A stretch of DNA of 64,000 nt from Elusimicrobiota bacterium (GCA_016212795.1 JACRDT010000025.1:62001-126000); one strand, 5' to 3'; counted from the first letter of the stretch, positions 40,045 to 48,150 are shown. The notes: generated from the letters alone by a model not told the origin. Numbers and translations: made by a program.

Positions 40045-41631
40045 TTACTTCTGCCGGAACGCGTCGTTCTTGCCGTCGCCGTTGGTGTCCGTGTTGTTGT
40101 CCCAGGAGCCGGAATCGCTGAACCCGGCGATGCCAGCGCCCGCACCGATCGCGATCATGCCGGCCCAGCCCCAGAAACTCTGGACGAAGCATTGCCCGGC
40201 GCCGGCCATGCCGACTACGGCCATGGTCACCGCCAGCGCGCCGATCCCGGTCGCCACCCAACCCAGGATGGGCCGGCCCATGCCCACCAGGACCAGCCCC
40301 AGCGTCGCCAGGACGCCGCCCAGGATGCCGACTGCCCACTGCAGGTACTTGGCGATTCCCCATGTATACGGGGTAAGCTGGTAGATCATGATGAACAGAA
40401 GCAGGATGGCCAAGGCGTCCATGATGTACTTCACCATGTCGACGATCCAACTCGTCGGGTCCTTGTCGGTGCCGGTGCCCACGCAGCCGCCCTGGGCGTT
40501 GTCCCACTTCGTGCCGCCTTTGCAGAGGTCCACGCACCCGCCCTTGCCGTCCGGCGACTTGCCGGCGTCGCAGGTCTTCTCCGCCGCCGGGGCCGGGCCG
40601 GAGTTCACCGGCCCGCTGGCGTTGTCGCCGAAACTGGTGTCGGGAGCGGTCTCATTCGGGTTGCCGCCGACGCCCGCGCCGGACCCCTCGAGGGACTGGC
40701 CCTCGCCCTTGTTGTTATCGAAGGCCGCGGCGGCGTAGGAACTCCTGTTCTCGCCCGAGCCCTTGGTCGCGGCATTGGAGAGATTGGCCGCCTTGTCGAG
40801 CTGTCTCTTGCCGAAGCTCTTCCTGGCGAGCCAGTCCCTGCCGGCCACCGCGCCCGCCCTGCCGCCCGCCGAGCGGCTGACCGCCGGGCCGCCGCGCATG
40901 CCGCCCAACTTGCCGGCGTCGGGGCGCTTGATAGCATCGAAGCCGCGGCCGACGCCTCCCGACATGCCCGCGCCAGACGAGCCTCCCAAGCCGGAACTCA
41001 GCCCCCCGGGCCGAGACGCCAAACCGGAGGCGGAGCCGGGACCGGGCTTTGTCTCAGGCGGCGGACCAGCGGCGTCCGCTCCCGGGACCTGCGGGACCTC
41101 AGGGACGGCGGGGGCATCGCCCGACGCGTCAGCCTGCCCGGCCTTGGCGGCGTCTTCGGCCGCCTTGGCGGCCTCCGCGGCCGCGGCATCCTCGGCCGCC
41201 TTGTTGCCAAGGGACCCCGACACCATGTCCAACCCGCTCCCCCCTTGTTTGCCGGCTCCGGGGAGCTTCGAGGCATCGACGTTGTAGCCAGACCCGTCCT
41301 TCGAAGCCCCGACGTTGACCTTGGGCTTCTTGCTGTCCTGATACCTGGCGTAGTCCGGGGCGAAGAGCTTGCCGTAGCTCCACGCGCCGGCGGCGATCGC
41401 CGCGGTCAGGGCGAAGATGCCGGCCTTGCTGCCGAGCAGCAACGCGGCTATCCCTCTGGCCCCCGCGCCTCCAGCGCTCCCGGCTCCCCCGGTGGCGAAA
41501 GCGCCCTGGCCCGCCCTCCCGAACTGCGGGAACCAGGGGAGGCCGCCCTTCCTCTTCTCGCGCTCCTTGCCCACCTTCTGGAGCTTGAAATCAGGGATGT
41601 CGGATGAGACTGGAGGTGTCTTGTTTTCCAT
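40045..41631 (-). CDS. Tethered Gly/Ala-rich protein with cysteine cluster and C-terminal membrane bundle (operon gene 3)
   Basis: 528 residues from ATG 41631, AGGAGG five bases before. It starts MENKTPPVSSDIPDFKLQKV, a short cytoplasmic head, with a membrane helix at about 66-86 (SKAGIFALTAAIAAGAWSYG). Residues 90-350 are low complexity. The shared segment appears as LDKAANLSNAATKGSGENRS then AAAAFDNN. Four cysteines lie at about 350-385 (EKTCDAGKSPDGKGGCVDLC, GGCVGTG). Then four or five helices (about 400-510, such as ALAILLLFIMIYQL and LQWAVGILGGVLATLGLVLV). The tail SWDNNTDTNGDGKNDAF looks like a calcium-binding loop. The start follows gene 41641 by 9 bases. It is a paralogue in plan of its neighbours, with no recognised family. 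Confidence 0.8.
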   Translation of the reverse strand: MENKTPPVSSDIPDFKLQKVGKEREKRKGGLPWFPQFGRAGQGAFATGGAGSAGGAGARGIAALLLGSKAGIFALTAAIAAGAWSYGKLFAPDYARYQDSKKPKVNVGASKDGSGYNVDASKLPGAGKQGGSGLDMVSGSLGNKAAEDAAAAEAAKAAEDAAKAGQADASGDAPAVPEVPQVPGADAAGPPPETKPGPGSASGLASRPGGLSSGLGGSSGAGMSGGVGRGFDAIKRPDAGKLGGMRGGPAVSRSAGGRAGAVAGRDWLARKSFGKRQLDKAANLSNAATKGSGENRSSYAAAAFDNNKGEGQSLEGSGAGVGGNPNETAPDTSFGDNASGPVNSGPAPAAEKTCDAGKSPDGKGGCVDLCKGGTKWDNAQGGCVGTGTDKDPTSWIVDMVKYIMDALAILLLFIMIYQLTPYTWGIAKYLQWAVGILGGVLATLGLVLVGMGRPILGWVATGIGALAVTMAVVGMAGAGQCFVQSFWGWAGMIAIGAGAGIAGFSDSGSWDNNTDTNGDGKNDAFRQK

Positions 41632-41640
41632 AGCTTCCTC

Positions 41641-43143
41641 CTACGAGACTAGGAACCTGTCCAAGATCCTCTCGGACGGGGCTCCCTGGCGCGTATTCTG
41701 AGCGGTCGGCGGCAAGCACTGCTTGTCGACTTCGTCGCTCTCCTGTTTATCCGCCGGGACATCGGCGCACTTCGCCTTCTTGACCAAGGAATCCTTGAAG
41801 AAGGTGGTCGCGAGCATGCCGGCAAGCCCGCCCACCCCGCAGACCATCAGCCACGTCGGCATGGAGGCCATGAGCTCCCCCTTCCCTTCCGCCTCGGGGC
41901 TGTCAAACATCAGCCCGATGGCTGTCGCGGTCAGCAGCCCGCCCGAGAGGGCGAAGATGGTCCCCAGCGTCCCCTGTCCCCACTTGCCTCCGAGGATCTG
42001 GAAGCCGATGATCATGGCCTTCACCGCCAGGGCGGCGGCAGCGAGGCACATGATAATCAGCATGAACTTCATGAAGCCCGTGAGCGGGGTCTTGGAGCCC
42101 TTGGCGAAGATGGTCGCGGCCAGGAACAGCAAGCCGGCGGAATACATCAGGTACTGCTTGGCCTGGTCGATCTCCTTGGACCACGGGGTGAAGTCCACGG
42201 GCCCCTCGACCTGCGGGATGTCCAACTGCTCGCGCTGGCTGGCGTTCATGTCCGGCCCGCCCAGCGTGTCGGGCTTGGCGTCTCCCGTCGGCGCGCCGGC
42301 CTCGGGCACTCCCGCGCCGGTCCCGAAGGTCGAGGCGTTGGCCCTGTTGTTGTCGTAGGTCCTGCCCGCCGCCATGCTCGACGCGGCTCCCCTGTTATCC
42401 TTCACGATGTTGCGCGCGAAGCCCATGCCCCGGAAGCGCCCACCGCTTCTGGCCAGGGCCTTGCCGAGCCCCCCCGACGTCCGGGGGCCCGACGCGCCCG
42501 ACATGCCCTTGATCTTGCCGCCCTTGGTGTTGCCCAACTGCGTCCCGCCAGGCGTGCCCGCGGAGAAGTTGGCGGCGGACCCTCCGCCACCCGAGGAGCC
42601 CGAGAGCCCTCCAATCTTGCCGGCCAGGCTCGCCTTGGGCGCGTTGGCCGCGGGCCCCGAGAGCGTCGAGTTCCCGTGGTCGACCGCCGAGCCCTTCGAC
42701 GAGGCCGAATCCGCGGTCTTGACCGCGGGGTCGACGGGAGGGGGCGCCTCCGAGGCCTGCCCCCCCTCGGCGCTCGTGTTGGCTTTCGCGAACATGTCGA
42801 GGGAATTCGACGTGCCGTCCGCCGAGGCGGACCCCGACGCGGACCCGTCGGCGGACTCCGCGGTCTTGGGCTTGGCCTCGAAGATGGAGAACGTGTTGCT
42901 CGCCGGGGATTCGGGGGCCATGGCTTTATAACCCATCCAGCCGACGCCCGCGGCGATGGTGCTGCCGACCAAGGCCAGGCCGATGATGCCCGCCTTGGTG
43001 GCCAGCAAGCCTCCGCCCAACCCGCCCGCGCCGCCGAAGGCCTGGCCGCCGAGCTTCTCGCCGAAAGAGAGAAGCGCCGCGCCCCGCTTCTTCTCCTCTT
43101 CCTCTTTGTTGACCTCAGGTCTAATGTCAGGCCCCTGGCTCAT
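41641..43143 (-). CDS. Tethered Gly/Ser-rich protein with C-terminal membrane bundle (operon gene 2)
   Basis: 500 residues from ATG 43143 with GGGAGGAATTT before it. The head is acidic/basic (PEVNKEEEEKKRGAALLSFG). The membrane helix lies at about 48-70 (ATKAGIIGLALVGSTIAAGV). Low complexity spans 80-320. The shared segment is SGGRFRGMGFARNIVKDNRG with AAGRTYDNN. A PQVEGPVDFTPWSKEIDQAK stretch leads into four helices at about 330-460 (YLMYSAGLLFLAATIFAKGS, MLIIMCLAAAALAVKAMIIG). There is no cysteine cluster before the bundle; two cysteines lie in the last 40 residues. In plan it matches the genes on both sides. Confidence 0.8.
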   Translation of the reverse strand: MSQGPDIRPEVNKEEEEKKRGAALLSFGEKLGGQAFGGAGGLGGGLLATKAGIIGLALVGSTIAAGVGWMGYKAMAPESPASNTFSIFEAKPKTAESADGSASGSASADGTSNSLDMFAKANTSAEGGQASEAPPPVDPAVKTADSASSKGSAVDHGNSTLSGPAANAPKASLAGKIGGLSGSSGGGGSAANFSAGTPGGTQLGNTKGGKIKGMSGASGPRTSGGLGKALARSGGRFRGMGFARNIVKDNRGAASSMAAGRTYDNNRANASTFGTGAGVPEAGAPTGDAKPDTLGGPDMNASQREQLDIPQVEGPVDFTPWSKEIDQAKQYLMYSAGLLFLAATIFAKGSKTPLTGFMKFMLIIMCLAAAALAVKAMIIGFQILGGKWGQGTLGTIFALSGGLLTATAIGLMFDSPEAEGKGELMASMPTWLMVCGVGGLAGMLATTFFKDSLVKKAKCADVPADKQESDEVDKQCLPPTAQNTRQGAPSERILDRFLVS

Positions 43144-43165
43144 AAATTCCTCCCAACATGAGTGC

Positions 43166-44254
43166 CTAGTTCTTCTTCACGTGGCCTTCGCTGGCGTTGG
43201 TCTGGGCGTTCTGCATCATCATCATCATCATCGGCATCGCCATGCTGCCCACGCCGCCGCCCGCCACGCCGCTCACGGCCATCATCATCATCATCTGCAT
43301 CATCTGCTGGTTCATCATGTCCTTATTGTCGGCCTCGAAGGTCTTTTCCTTCACGTCGTCCAACCCCTTGTTGAGCTTGCTCATCATGTCGTCGTCCAAG
43401 GACGCGGCCTTTTCGGCGGCGTTCTTGAGGTTGGTGGGAGCGGAATCGTAATCGAACTTCCCGAAGACCCCCCCGGTGCCCTGGCCGGCGCCGGCGATGG
43501 TGGTCTTGTTGTTGGTGTTGCCGTCGAAGACCTTCCCGCCGGCGTCCTTGGCCGAGTCGGTGCCCTTCATCTTGGACGCCAGGATGGACTTCGACTGCGC
43601 CGCGCGCAGAGTCCGCATGTAGCGCCGGGAGTCCTGGCTCTGGGCGCCCCCTTCCTCGGCCCCGATGCCTTGGGCCGTGTCGAAGGCGACCTGCGCCGTC
43701 GGCGAGTTGAAAGGCGTCGCGGACATGGACGCTCCCGAGCTGCCGGAGGCCGCCCCCACCCCGGAGAGCCCGCCGAAACTGCCCTTGGGCGCGTTGAACC
43801 CCTTCTGCGGCTTGGCGCCGCCCCAGCCCTTGGGATCGTTCTTGCTCACGTCCTTGAGCGCCGAGGCGAGCGTCGCGCCGGCAGCCGGCGCGGACGCCGA
43901 GGCCGACGCCGTCGTCTGCGACGACGCCGCGATCGGCTGGCCAGCCGCCGCTCCCGGCGCCTGATAGAGAGACGAGGTGACCGGCTCGTCGAAATTCTTC
44001 TTCTTGTACCCGCTTCCATCCATGGAGAGGTCCACGGCCGAGCCCGGCGCGCCGGCGGGGTTCAGCGACGAGTCCAGGCTCTGGAGGCCCTGGTCCTCGG
44101 GAGCGCTCTGTCTGGGCATGGCGACGCGAGCCGAGCCGGTCTGGCCCAGCAGCGGGAACAGGACCCAAAGCCCTATCAGGCCGAATCCCACCAACAGGAC
44201 CCACCAGTATTTCTTAAAAGGATCGTTGTCCCGGCTCACTCGTACGATAGGCAT
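43166..44254 (-). CDS. Tethered Ala/Ser-rich protein with methionine-rich tail (operon gene 1)
   Basis: 362 residues, first gene of the four-gene operon. A short basic head MPIVRVSRDNDPFKKY leads to one membrane helix at about 17-38 (WWVLLVGFGLIGLWVLFPLL). Low complexity spans 45-210. The shared segment is YMRTLRAAQSKSILASKMKG then GGKVFDGNTNN at about 225-260. The C-terminus is a helix followed by MMQMMMMMAVSG and MAMPMMMMMMQ, so about half of the residues at 312-345 are Met. A four-helix bundle, present in the next three proteins, is missing here. The Met run could bind Cu(I) or form a hydrophobic contact; neither is shown. The start lies 14 bases after the -10 box and has no ribosome-binding site. 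Confidence 0.8.
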   Translation of the reverse strand: MPIVRVSRDNDPFKKYWWVLLVGFGLIGLWVLFPLLGQTGSARVAMPRQSAPEDQGLQSLDSSLNPAGAPGSAVDLSMDGSGYKKKNFDEPVTSSLYQAPGAAAGQPIAASSQTTASASASAPAAGATLASALKDVSKNDPKGWGGAKPQKGFNAPKGSFGGLSGVGAASGSSGASMSATPFNSPTAQVAFDTAQGIGAEEGGAQSQDSRRYMRTLRAAQSKSILASKMKGTDSAKDAGGKVFDGNTNNKTTIAGAGQGTGGVFGKFDYDSAPTNLKNAAEKAASLDDDMMSKLNKGLDDVKEKTFEADNKDMMNQQMMQMMMMMAVSGVAGGGVGSMAMPMMMMMMQNAQTNASEGHVKKN

Positions 44255-44267
44255 AGCGCTTATGATG

Positions 44268-44297
44268 AGTTTAGCCCCCGATGCTCCGATTTGTCAA
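44268..44297 (-). promoter_or_regulatory. Promoter of the four-gene tethered-protein operon
   Basis: TTGACA (44292-44297), 18-base spacer and TAAACT (44268-44273) on the minus strand. The upstream 30 bases are AT-rich. The predicted start leaves a leader of only about 7 bases. Confidence 0.65.
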
Positions 44298-44334
44298 GAG
44301 AATCGCTTTTTATTACCGTATTTTTACTTGGCGT

Positions 44335-44469
44335 CACTCGCCTCCCCGCGGGAGGGGCGAGTAGCGGGTGGGGCATATGCCGCAATCACTCGCCTCCCCC
44401 GCGGGGAGGCGAGTAGCGAGGGGGCAGATGCCGCAGTCACTCGACCCTCCCCGCGGGAGGGGCGAGTAG
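44335..44469. repeat. Array of three REP-like units between the FtsH-like gene and the four-gene operon
   Basis: Hairpins at 44335-44363, 44387-44414 and 44438-44469 repeat CACTCGCCTCCCC or CACTCGACCCTCCCC, each followed by GGGGCATATGCCG or GGGGCAGATGCCG. The period is about 51 bases. It fills most of the gap 44255-44497, and no gene was seen there. Confidence 0.85.
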
Positions 44470-44497
44470 CGGGTGGGGCAGAATATCCAACCGCGGG

Positions 44498-46279
44498 TTA
44501 CGTTTGTTTGGGGGAATCCGACGGCCGAGCGTCCTGGCCGCCTTCGGGAATGGAGTTGGCGGGCCGGGGCGCGGTCGAGGCCGGAGGCCGAGCGTCCCGG
44601 CCGCCTTCAGGAATGGAGTTGGCGGGCCGGGGAGGGAAGGCGGGCTGGGAAGAGGACTCGCTGGGCAGAGGCTTGGGCGGCTTGCCGTATTCCATGAAAA
44701 TCTGCACGATCTCATCATAGTCGAGCTCTTCCCTGGCCAAAAGCTCCCTGGCGAAACGCTCCAGGATGTGCCCTTCGGTCTTCAAGGCGGTCTCGACCTC
44801 GACCATGGCCCCCTGCAGGAGCCTCTGCGTGGCGTTATTGAGCTTCTCCTTCAGGCCGTCGGAAAGCTGTTCCTTTGGGATGCGGGTGAAGTCGCCCACC
44901 AGCCCTTCGTCGCTCATCCCCAGCCGCCAGACCATGTTGTGCGCGACCGTCATGGCATGGCTGAAATCCGCCGAGACGCCGTCCGTGGTCACCCCGTACT
45001 TGAGTTTTTCGGCCACGTAGCCGCCCAGGGACACCTTGATGTGCGCGCGCAGGGTGTTGGCGTCGGAGGTGTAGAGCTCCTCGCGGGGCACGGCGTGGAC
45101 CACGCCGAGCGTGCCGCCGCGCTGGACGATGGAAGCCTTGAACACGTCGTTCGTCGGGTGGTAGAGATAGAGGACCACCAGGTGCCCGGCCTCGTGGAAG
45201 GCCGTCATCTCGCGCTCGTGGGGCGTCATGTTGAGCCGGTGGACCACCCCCAACTCGATGCGCTCGATGGCCGCGGAGACGTCCTTGTAGGTCACCCGGT
45301 CGCGGCGCTCGCGCACGGCGATGAGGGCGGATTCCTTGAGGATGTTCTCGATCTCGGCCGGCGTCTTGTAGACCGCCTTGCGGGCGAGGCGTCCCAGGTC
45401 CACGGTCGGGTCCAGGGCGATGTGCCTGGCGTAGTACTCGAAGATCTCCCGGCGCTCCTGGAGGTTGGGCCTGCCGACGGTGATCTTCCGGTCGAATCGG
45501 CCGGGCCGCAGGAGGGCGGGGTCGAGCACCTGCTCGTCGGCGTTCATGGCGCCGACGACCACGATGTTGGAGTCCTCGTCGGTCAGGCCGTCCATCTCCA
45601 CGAGCAGCTGGTTCAGGGTGCTGTTGGACTCCGAGGAGCCGCCGAAGGCGTCCATGAAGACCCGGTGCTTCCCGACGACCTCGAGCTCGTCGATGAAGAT
45701 GATGCAGGCGCCGTAGGCCTTGGCGTACTGCCGGGCCTGCTTGAAGAGCTTGCGCACGCGCGCGGCGCCGACCCCGACGAATATCTCGACGAACTCGGAG
45801 CCCGCGGTGGACATGAAGGGCACCCCGGCCTCCGTCGCGATGGCCTTGGCCAGCATGGTCTTGCCGCAGCCGGGCGGCCCCACCATGAGCATGCCGTGGA
45901 GGATCTTGCCCCCGACCTTCTTGAGGACGGCGCGGTCCTTGATGAGTTGCACGATCTCCCACGCCTCGCGCTTGGCTTCCATCAGGCCGATGACGTCGGT
46001 GAACCGTGTGCTGACCGCGCCGGCGTCCACGCGGGACTTCTTGAACCGGGCGAACCCTCCCCCGTACTGGAGGAGGTAGAGGAAGCCGACGAAGACCAGG
46101 GTCTGGAGGATGCCCCACGGCAGGGAGGCCACGTTGATGCCGACGATGTAGCGGCGGACGCTCTCCTCCATCCCCGACATGTACCAGATCGGCAGGACGA
46201 TGGAGACGACCAGCAGCGCGACGATGGCGACCCACAGCCAGTAGCGCTGGAGGAAAAGCCTCAGCCTGGCCCAGAACAC
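44498..46279 (-). CDS. Membrane-bound FtsH-like AAA metalloprotease
   Basis: 593 residues from GTG 46279. Two membrane helices flank a short periplasmic loop (about 12-34 and 54-74), as in FtsH. The AAA module has Walker A VGPPGCGKTMLAKAI (about 136), the pore motif FVGVGAARVR, Walker B IIFIDELEVVG and the arginine fingers DPALLRPGRFDRKI. The M41 peptidase has TAFHEAGHLVVLY (HExxH, about 360), with the third zinc ligand in TDGVSADFSHAM (about 436). FtsH removes or extracts membrane proteins in an ATP-driven way. It is a divergent copy, shorter in the loop than housekeeping FtsH. Residues 548-586 come from two copies of the dispersed repeat. Its place between TadE/G and the tethered-protein operon suggests a dedicated quality-control role. 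Confidence 0.92.
   Translation of the reverse strand: MFWARLRLFLQRYWLWVAIVALLVVSIVLPIWYMSGMEESVRRYIVGINVASLPWGILQTLVFVGFLYLLQYGGGFARFKKSRVDAGAVSTRFTDVIGLMEAKREAWEIVQLIKDRAVLKKVGGKILHGMLMVGPPGCGKTMLAKAIATEAGVPFMSTAGSEFVEIFVGVGAARVRKLFKQARQYAKAYGACIIFIDELEVVGKHRVFMDAFGGSSESNSTLNQLLVEMDGLTDEDSNIVVVGAMNADEQVLDPALLRPGRFDRKITVGRPNLQERREIFEYYARHIALDPTVDLGRLARKAVYKTPAEIENILKESALIAVRERRDRVTYKDVSAAIERIELGVVHRLNMTPHEREMTAFHEAGHLVVLYLYHPTNDVFKASIVQRGGTLGVVHAVPREELYTSDANTLRAHIKVSLGGYVAEKLKYGVTTDGVSADFSHAMTVAHNMVWRLGMSDEGLVGDFTRIPKEQLSDGLKEKLNNATQRLLQGAMVEVETALKTEGHILERFARELLAREELDYDEIVQIFMEYGKPPKPLPSESSSQPAFPPRPANSIPEGGRDARPPASTAPRPANSIPEGGQDARPSDSPKQT
44522..44635 (-). repeat. Two copies of the dispersed repeat coding for the FtsH-like C-terminus
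   Basis: The units 44522-44569 and 44570-44635 give RPANSIPEGGRDARPPAS and RPANSIPEGGQDARPSDS. DNA such as GGCCGAGCGTCCYGGCCGCC matches the ligase-like and nagZ copies. Confidence 0.8.
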
Positions 46280-46300
46280 GTCAGCGGCCCCCTGTCAGCG

Positions 46301-46320
46301 TCCCCCCCCACGGGGGGGAT
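46301..46320. terminator. G/C hairpin after the TadE-like gene
   Basis: TCCCCCCC, CACG and GGGGGGA form a short strong stem about 50 bases past the TadE-like stop and just upstream of the FtsH-like start. There is no T run, so termination is only likely. Confidence 0.4.
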
Positions 46321-46364
46321 GCTTCCGTCCGGGGGGGATGAAGCCGCTTTATAAGGGCTCCCAC

Positions 46365-46907
46365 CTAATGCATCCCCGGAAGCTCAAAAGCGATGGGCCG
46401 GTCGCGGTTGGGCACGTACTTGGTGATCTCGAAATCGAAACCCTTCGACTTGTACATCCACGAGACCATCACGGGCTTGGTCTTGACCCTGAGATAGACG
46501 ACCTGCCAGACCTGGGTGCGCTCGATGGTCAACTCCGGCTCGGCGCCGTCGAGGTCGAGGAACCTGCCGATCGGGGTCCCATAGCCGAGGTAGTTGGCCA
46601 CGGTCCTCTTGATGTGGGGCTTGAGCGTGCCCTCGTCGTCGGGGGCATAAGCGTAGTTGCGGTGGCTCTCGAGCTGCCAACGCCTTGCCGCGTAGTAGGA
46701 AGCGATCTCCATTTTCTGGATCAGGACCAGCGCCGCGAATATCTTAGCAAAGGCGTAGAGGAAAAACACGAACATCGGCAGGAGGAGGACGGTCTCCGTC
46801 ATGGCTTGGCCGCTGTCAGCGCGCGAGGAGGTCCTCGCGCGCTCGCCGGCAAGGAGTCGATTCATGAAAAGGAATGGCGCTCGAACGACGGCGTTCGAGC
46901 GCATCAT
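46365..46907 (-). CDS. TadE-like pseudopilin
   Basis: 180 residues from ATG 46907, overlapping the stop of the TadG-like gene (ATGA). After a short basic start the sequence DSGQAMTETVLLLPMFVFFL gives the TadE/TadF signature: a prepilin-like junction with Glu near position +5 of the hydrophobic helix, followed by ALVLIQKMEIASYYAARRW. The C-terminal part is a small periplasmic beta domain. Family knowledge: TadE-type proteins are minor pilins cleaved by the prepilin peptidase of the Tad/Flp system and needed for pilus assembly. It links this block to the Tad operon at 56.6-64 kb, although regulators lie between. The major Flp pilin and the peptidase were not seen in the window. Confidence 0.8.
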   Translation of the reverse strand: MMRSNAVVRAPFLFMNRLLAGERARTSSRADSGQAMTETVLLLPMFVFFLYAFAKIFAALVLIQKMEIASYYAARRWQLESHRNYAYAPDDEGTLKPHIKRTVANYLGYGTPIGRFLDLDGAEPELTIERTQVWQVVYLRVKTKPVMVSWMYKSKGFDFEITKYVPNRDRPIAFELPGMH

Positions 46908-48091
46908 GGATACAGCCTCACCTGGAACTTCGGCGTCGGGTTGGGCCACACGGCGGCCAGCGACCCCTCCCCGCAGGACACCGTGGCGTGGACCTTGGGC
47001 CGGCCGTAGTTGAGCTCCTGGGACTCGCCGTTGAAATTGTAGTTGAAATAGTTCGACGGCGCGGTCCAGGGCTGCTCCACCGGGTACCCGGCGTATTTCC
47101 CGGTGAGGATGGGCTTGCGCATCTTGTCGAGCTCGGATTTCTTGATCCAGGCCATCTGGAACAGCCCCGGCCCGCCCTCGCACTTGCTCATGTAGTCCAC
47201 CGAGATCGGGTGCTCGGGGCCCACCTCGCGCCACGGGGGGATCATCGACCCGGTCAGCTTGTTGCCGTAGTAGTGCACCTTGTGGTGGCAGTAGAACTTC
47301 ATGCCCGACGGGTTGAGGAAGCCCGAGGACGCGGCCTCGAAGGAGTCGGCGCCTTTCTGGGCGTCGGCCACCGGGTCGCCGGTGTTGAGCCAGTAGGCCT
47401 TCTTGTAGAAGTTGTGCCCCTTCACCAGCCGCTCGAGCACGGAATACTGGGCCTCCTCCACGGAGCCCAGGAGCTGCCAGATCTGGATGTAGAGGGTGTA
47501 GATCTGCTGCGAGTCCTCCCAGTTGATCCACCAGTCGTGGACATCGTCCTGGTCGATGATGGCGAAGTGGGAGCTGTCCATGGGATACTCGGAGGCGGCG
47601 ATGTTGGGCGGGGTGGTGTCCGAGCCGTTCTTGTGGATCCCCTTGAACCCGCCGTACCGGATCATCCACAAGGGCTCGCTGTCCAGCGACGGCAGGGGGT
47701 TGGGGGGCGCGGTCGGGGAGGCGGGGTAGGCGTTGTTGCCGTAGGGGAAGGCCCCGTTGTTGTACAGGATCTCGCCCAGCAGTTTGCTGCACTTCTGCCC
47801 CTTGCCGGAGCAGGTCCGCTTCTCGTCGCCGGGGATGGGGATGTCGCCGAACCCCTCGGAGAAGATGCGCATGGGGAAGGCCCCGTTGACGTAGGCCGAC
47901 CGGTTGAGGAAATCCGAGTAGTTCGTCATCTCCACGAACGCCGCCGAGTCGACGGCGAACTGGTGGCGGATCTTCTCGCGGGAGAGCTTGGCCGTGTCGT
48001 AGATGAGGAAGACGAACAGGAAGAACGACGGGAAGATGAAGATCGTGGGAAGGACGAACTGGCCCTTTTCGGACCTCACGCTGATGGCCAT
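46904..48091 (-). CDS. TadG/TadE-like pilus-associated protein
   Basis: 395 residues from ATG 48091. The N-terminus SEKGQFVLPTIFIFPSFFLF has the same Gly-Gln plus hydrophobic helix form as TadE/TadG proteins and is followed by DTAKLSREKIRHQFAVDSAA, close to the TadG (Flp associated, pfam13400-type) N-terminus. The large remainder (about 60-395) is periplasmic, Tyr/Trp/Pro-rich, with cysteines in RTCSGKGQKCSKL, KFYCHHKV, SKCEGG and TVSCGEG. It lacks a vWA MIDAS, so it is not a standard TadG. It could be a minor pilin or tip adhesin. It is the first gene of a two-gene unit with the TadE-like gene, with a promoter at 48122-48150. Confidence 0.7.
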   Translation of the reverse strand: MAISVRSEKGQFVLPTIFIFPSFFLFVFLIYDTAKLSREKIRHQFAVDSAAFVEMTNYSDFLNRSAYVNGAFPMRIFSEGFGDIPIPGDEKRTCSGKGQKCSKLLGEILYNNGAFPYGNNAYPASPTAPPNPLPSLDSEPLWMIRYGGFKGIHKNGSDTTPPNIAASEYPMDSSHFAIIDQDDVHDWWINWEDSQQIYTLYIQIWQLLGSVEEAQYSVLERLVKGHNFYKKAYWLNTGDPVADAQKGADSFEAASSGFLNPSGMKFYCHHKVHYYGNKLTGSMIPPWREVGPEHPISVDYMSKCEGGPGLFQMAWIKKSELDKMRKPILTGKYAGYPVEQPWTAPSNYFNYNFNGESQELNYGRPKVHATVSCGEGSLAAVWPNPTPKFQVRLYP

Positions 48092-48121
48092 AGGCTCGGG
48101 CCGCCCGGGCGGCCTGCTCTA

Positions 48122-48150
48122 ATAGTAGCCCTGGGAACGGGGAAAATCAA
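48122..48150 (-). promoter_or_regulatory. Promoter of the TadG/TadE-like unit
   Basis: TTGATT (48145-48150), 17-base spacer and TACTAT (48122-48127) on the minus strand, about 30 bases before ATG 48091. A GC palindrome, GGCCGCCCGGGCGGCC, lies in the leader and could fold. Confidence 0.6.

Noticed and set aside
38244..44254. Type IV (conjugative) secretion system with VirB6/VirB10-like proteins
   Set aside because: The tethered and multi-helix plan is reminiscent, but no VirB4, VirD4, relaxase or other T4SS core gene lies nearby, and no motifs match.
44335..44469. Short regularly spaced repeats, possible CRISPR array
   Set aside because: Only three units, the repeat itself is a GC hairpin found singly elsewhere, spacers are parts of the same head motif, and no cas genes are present.
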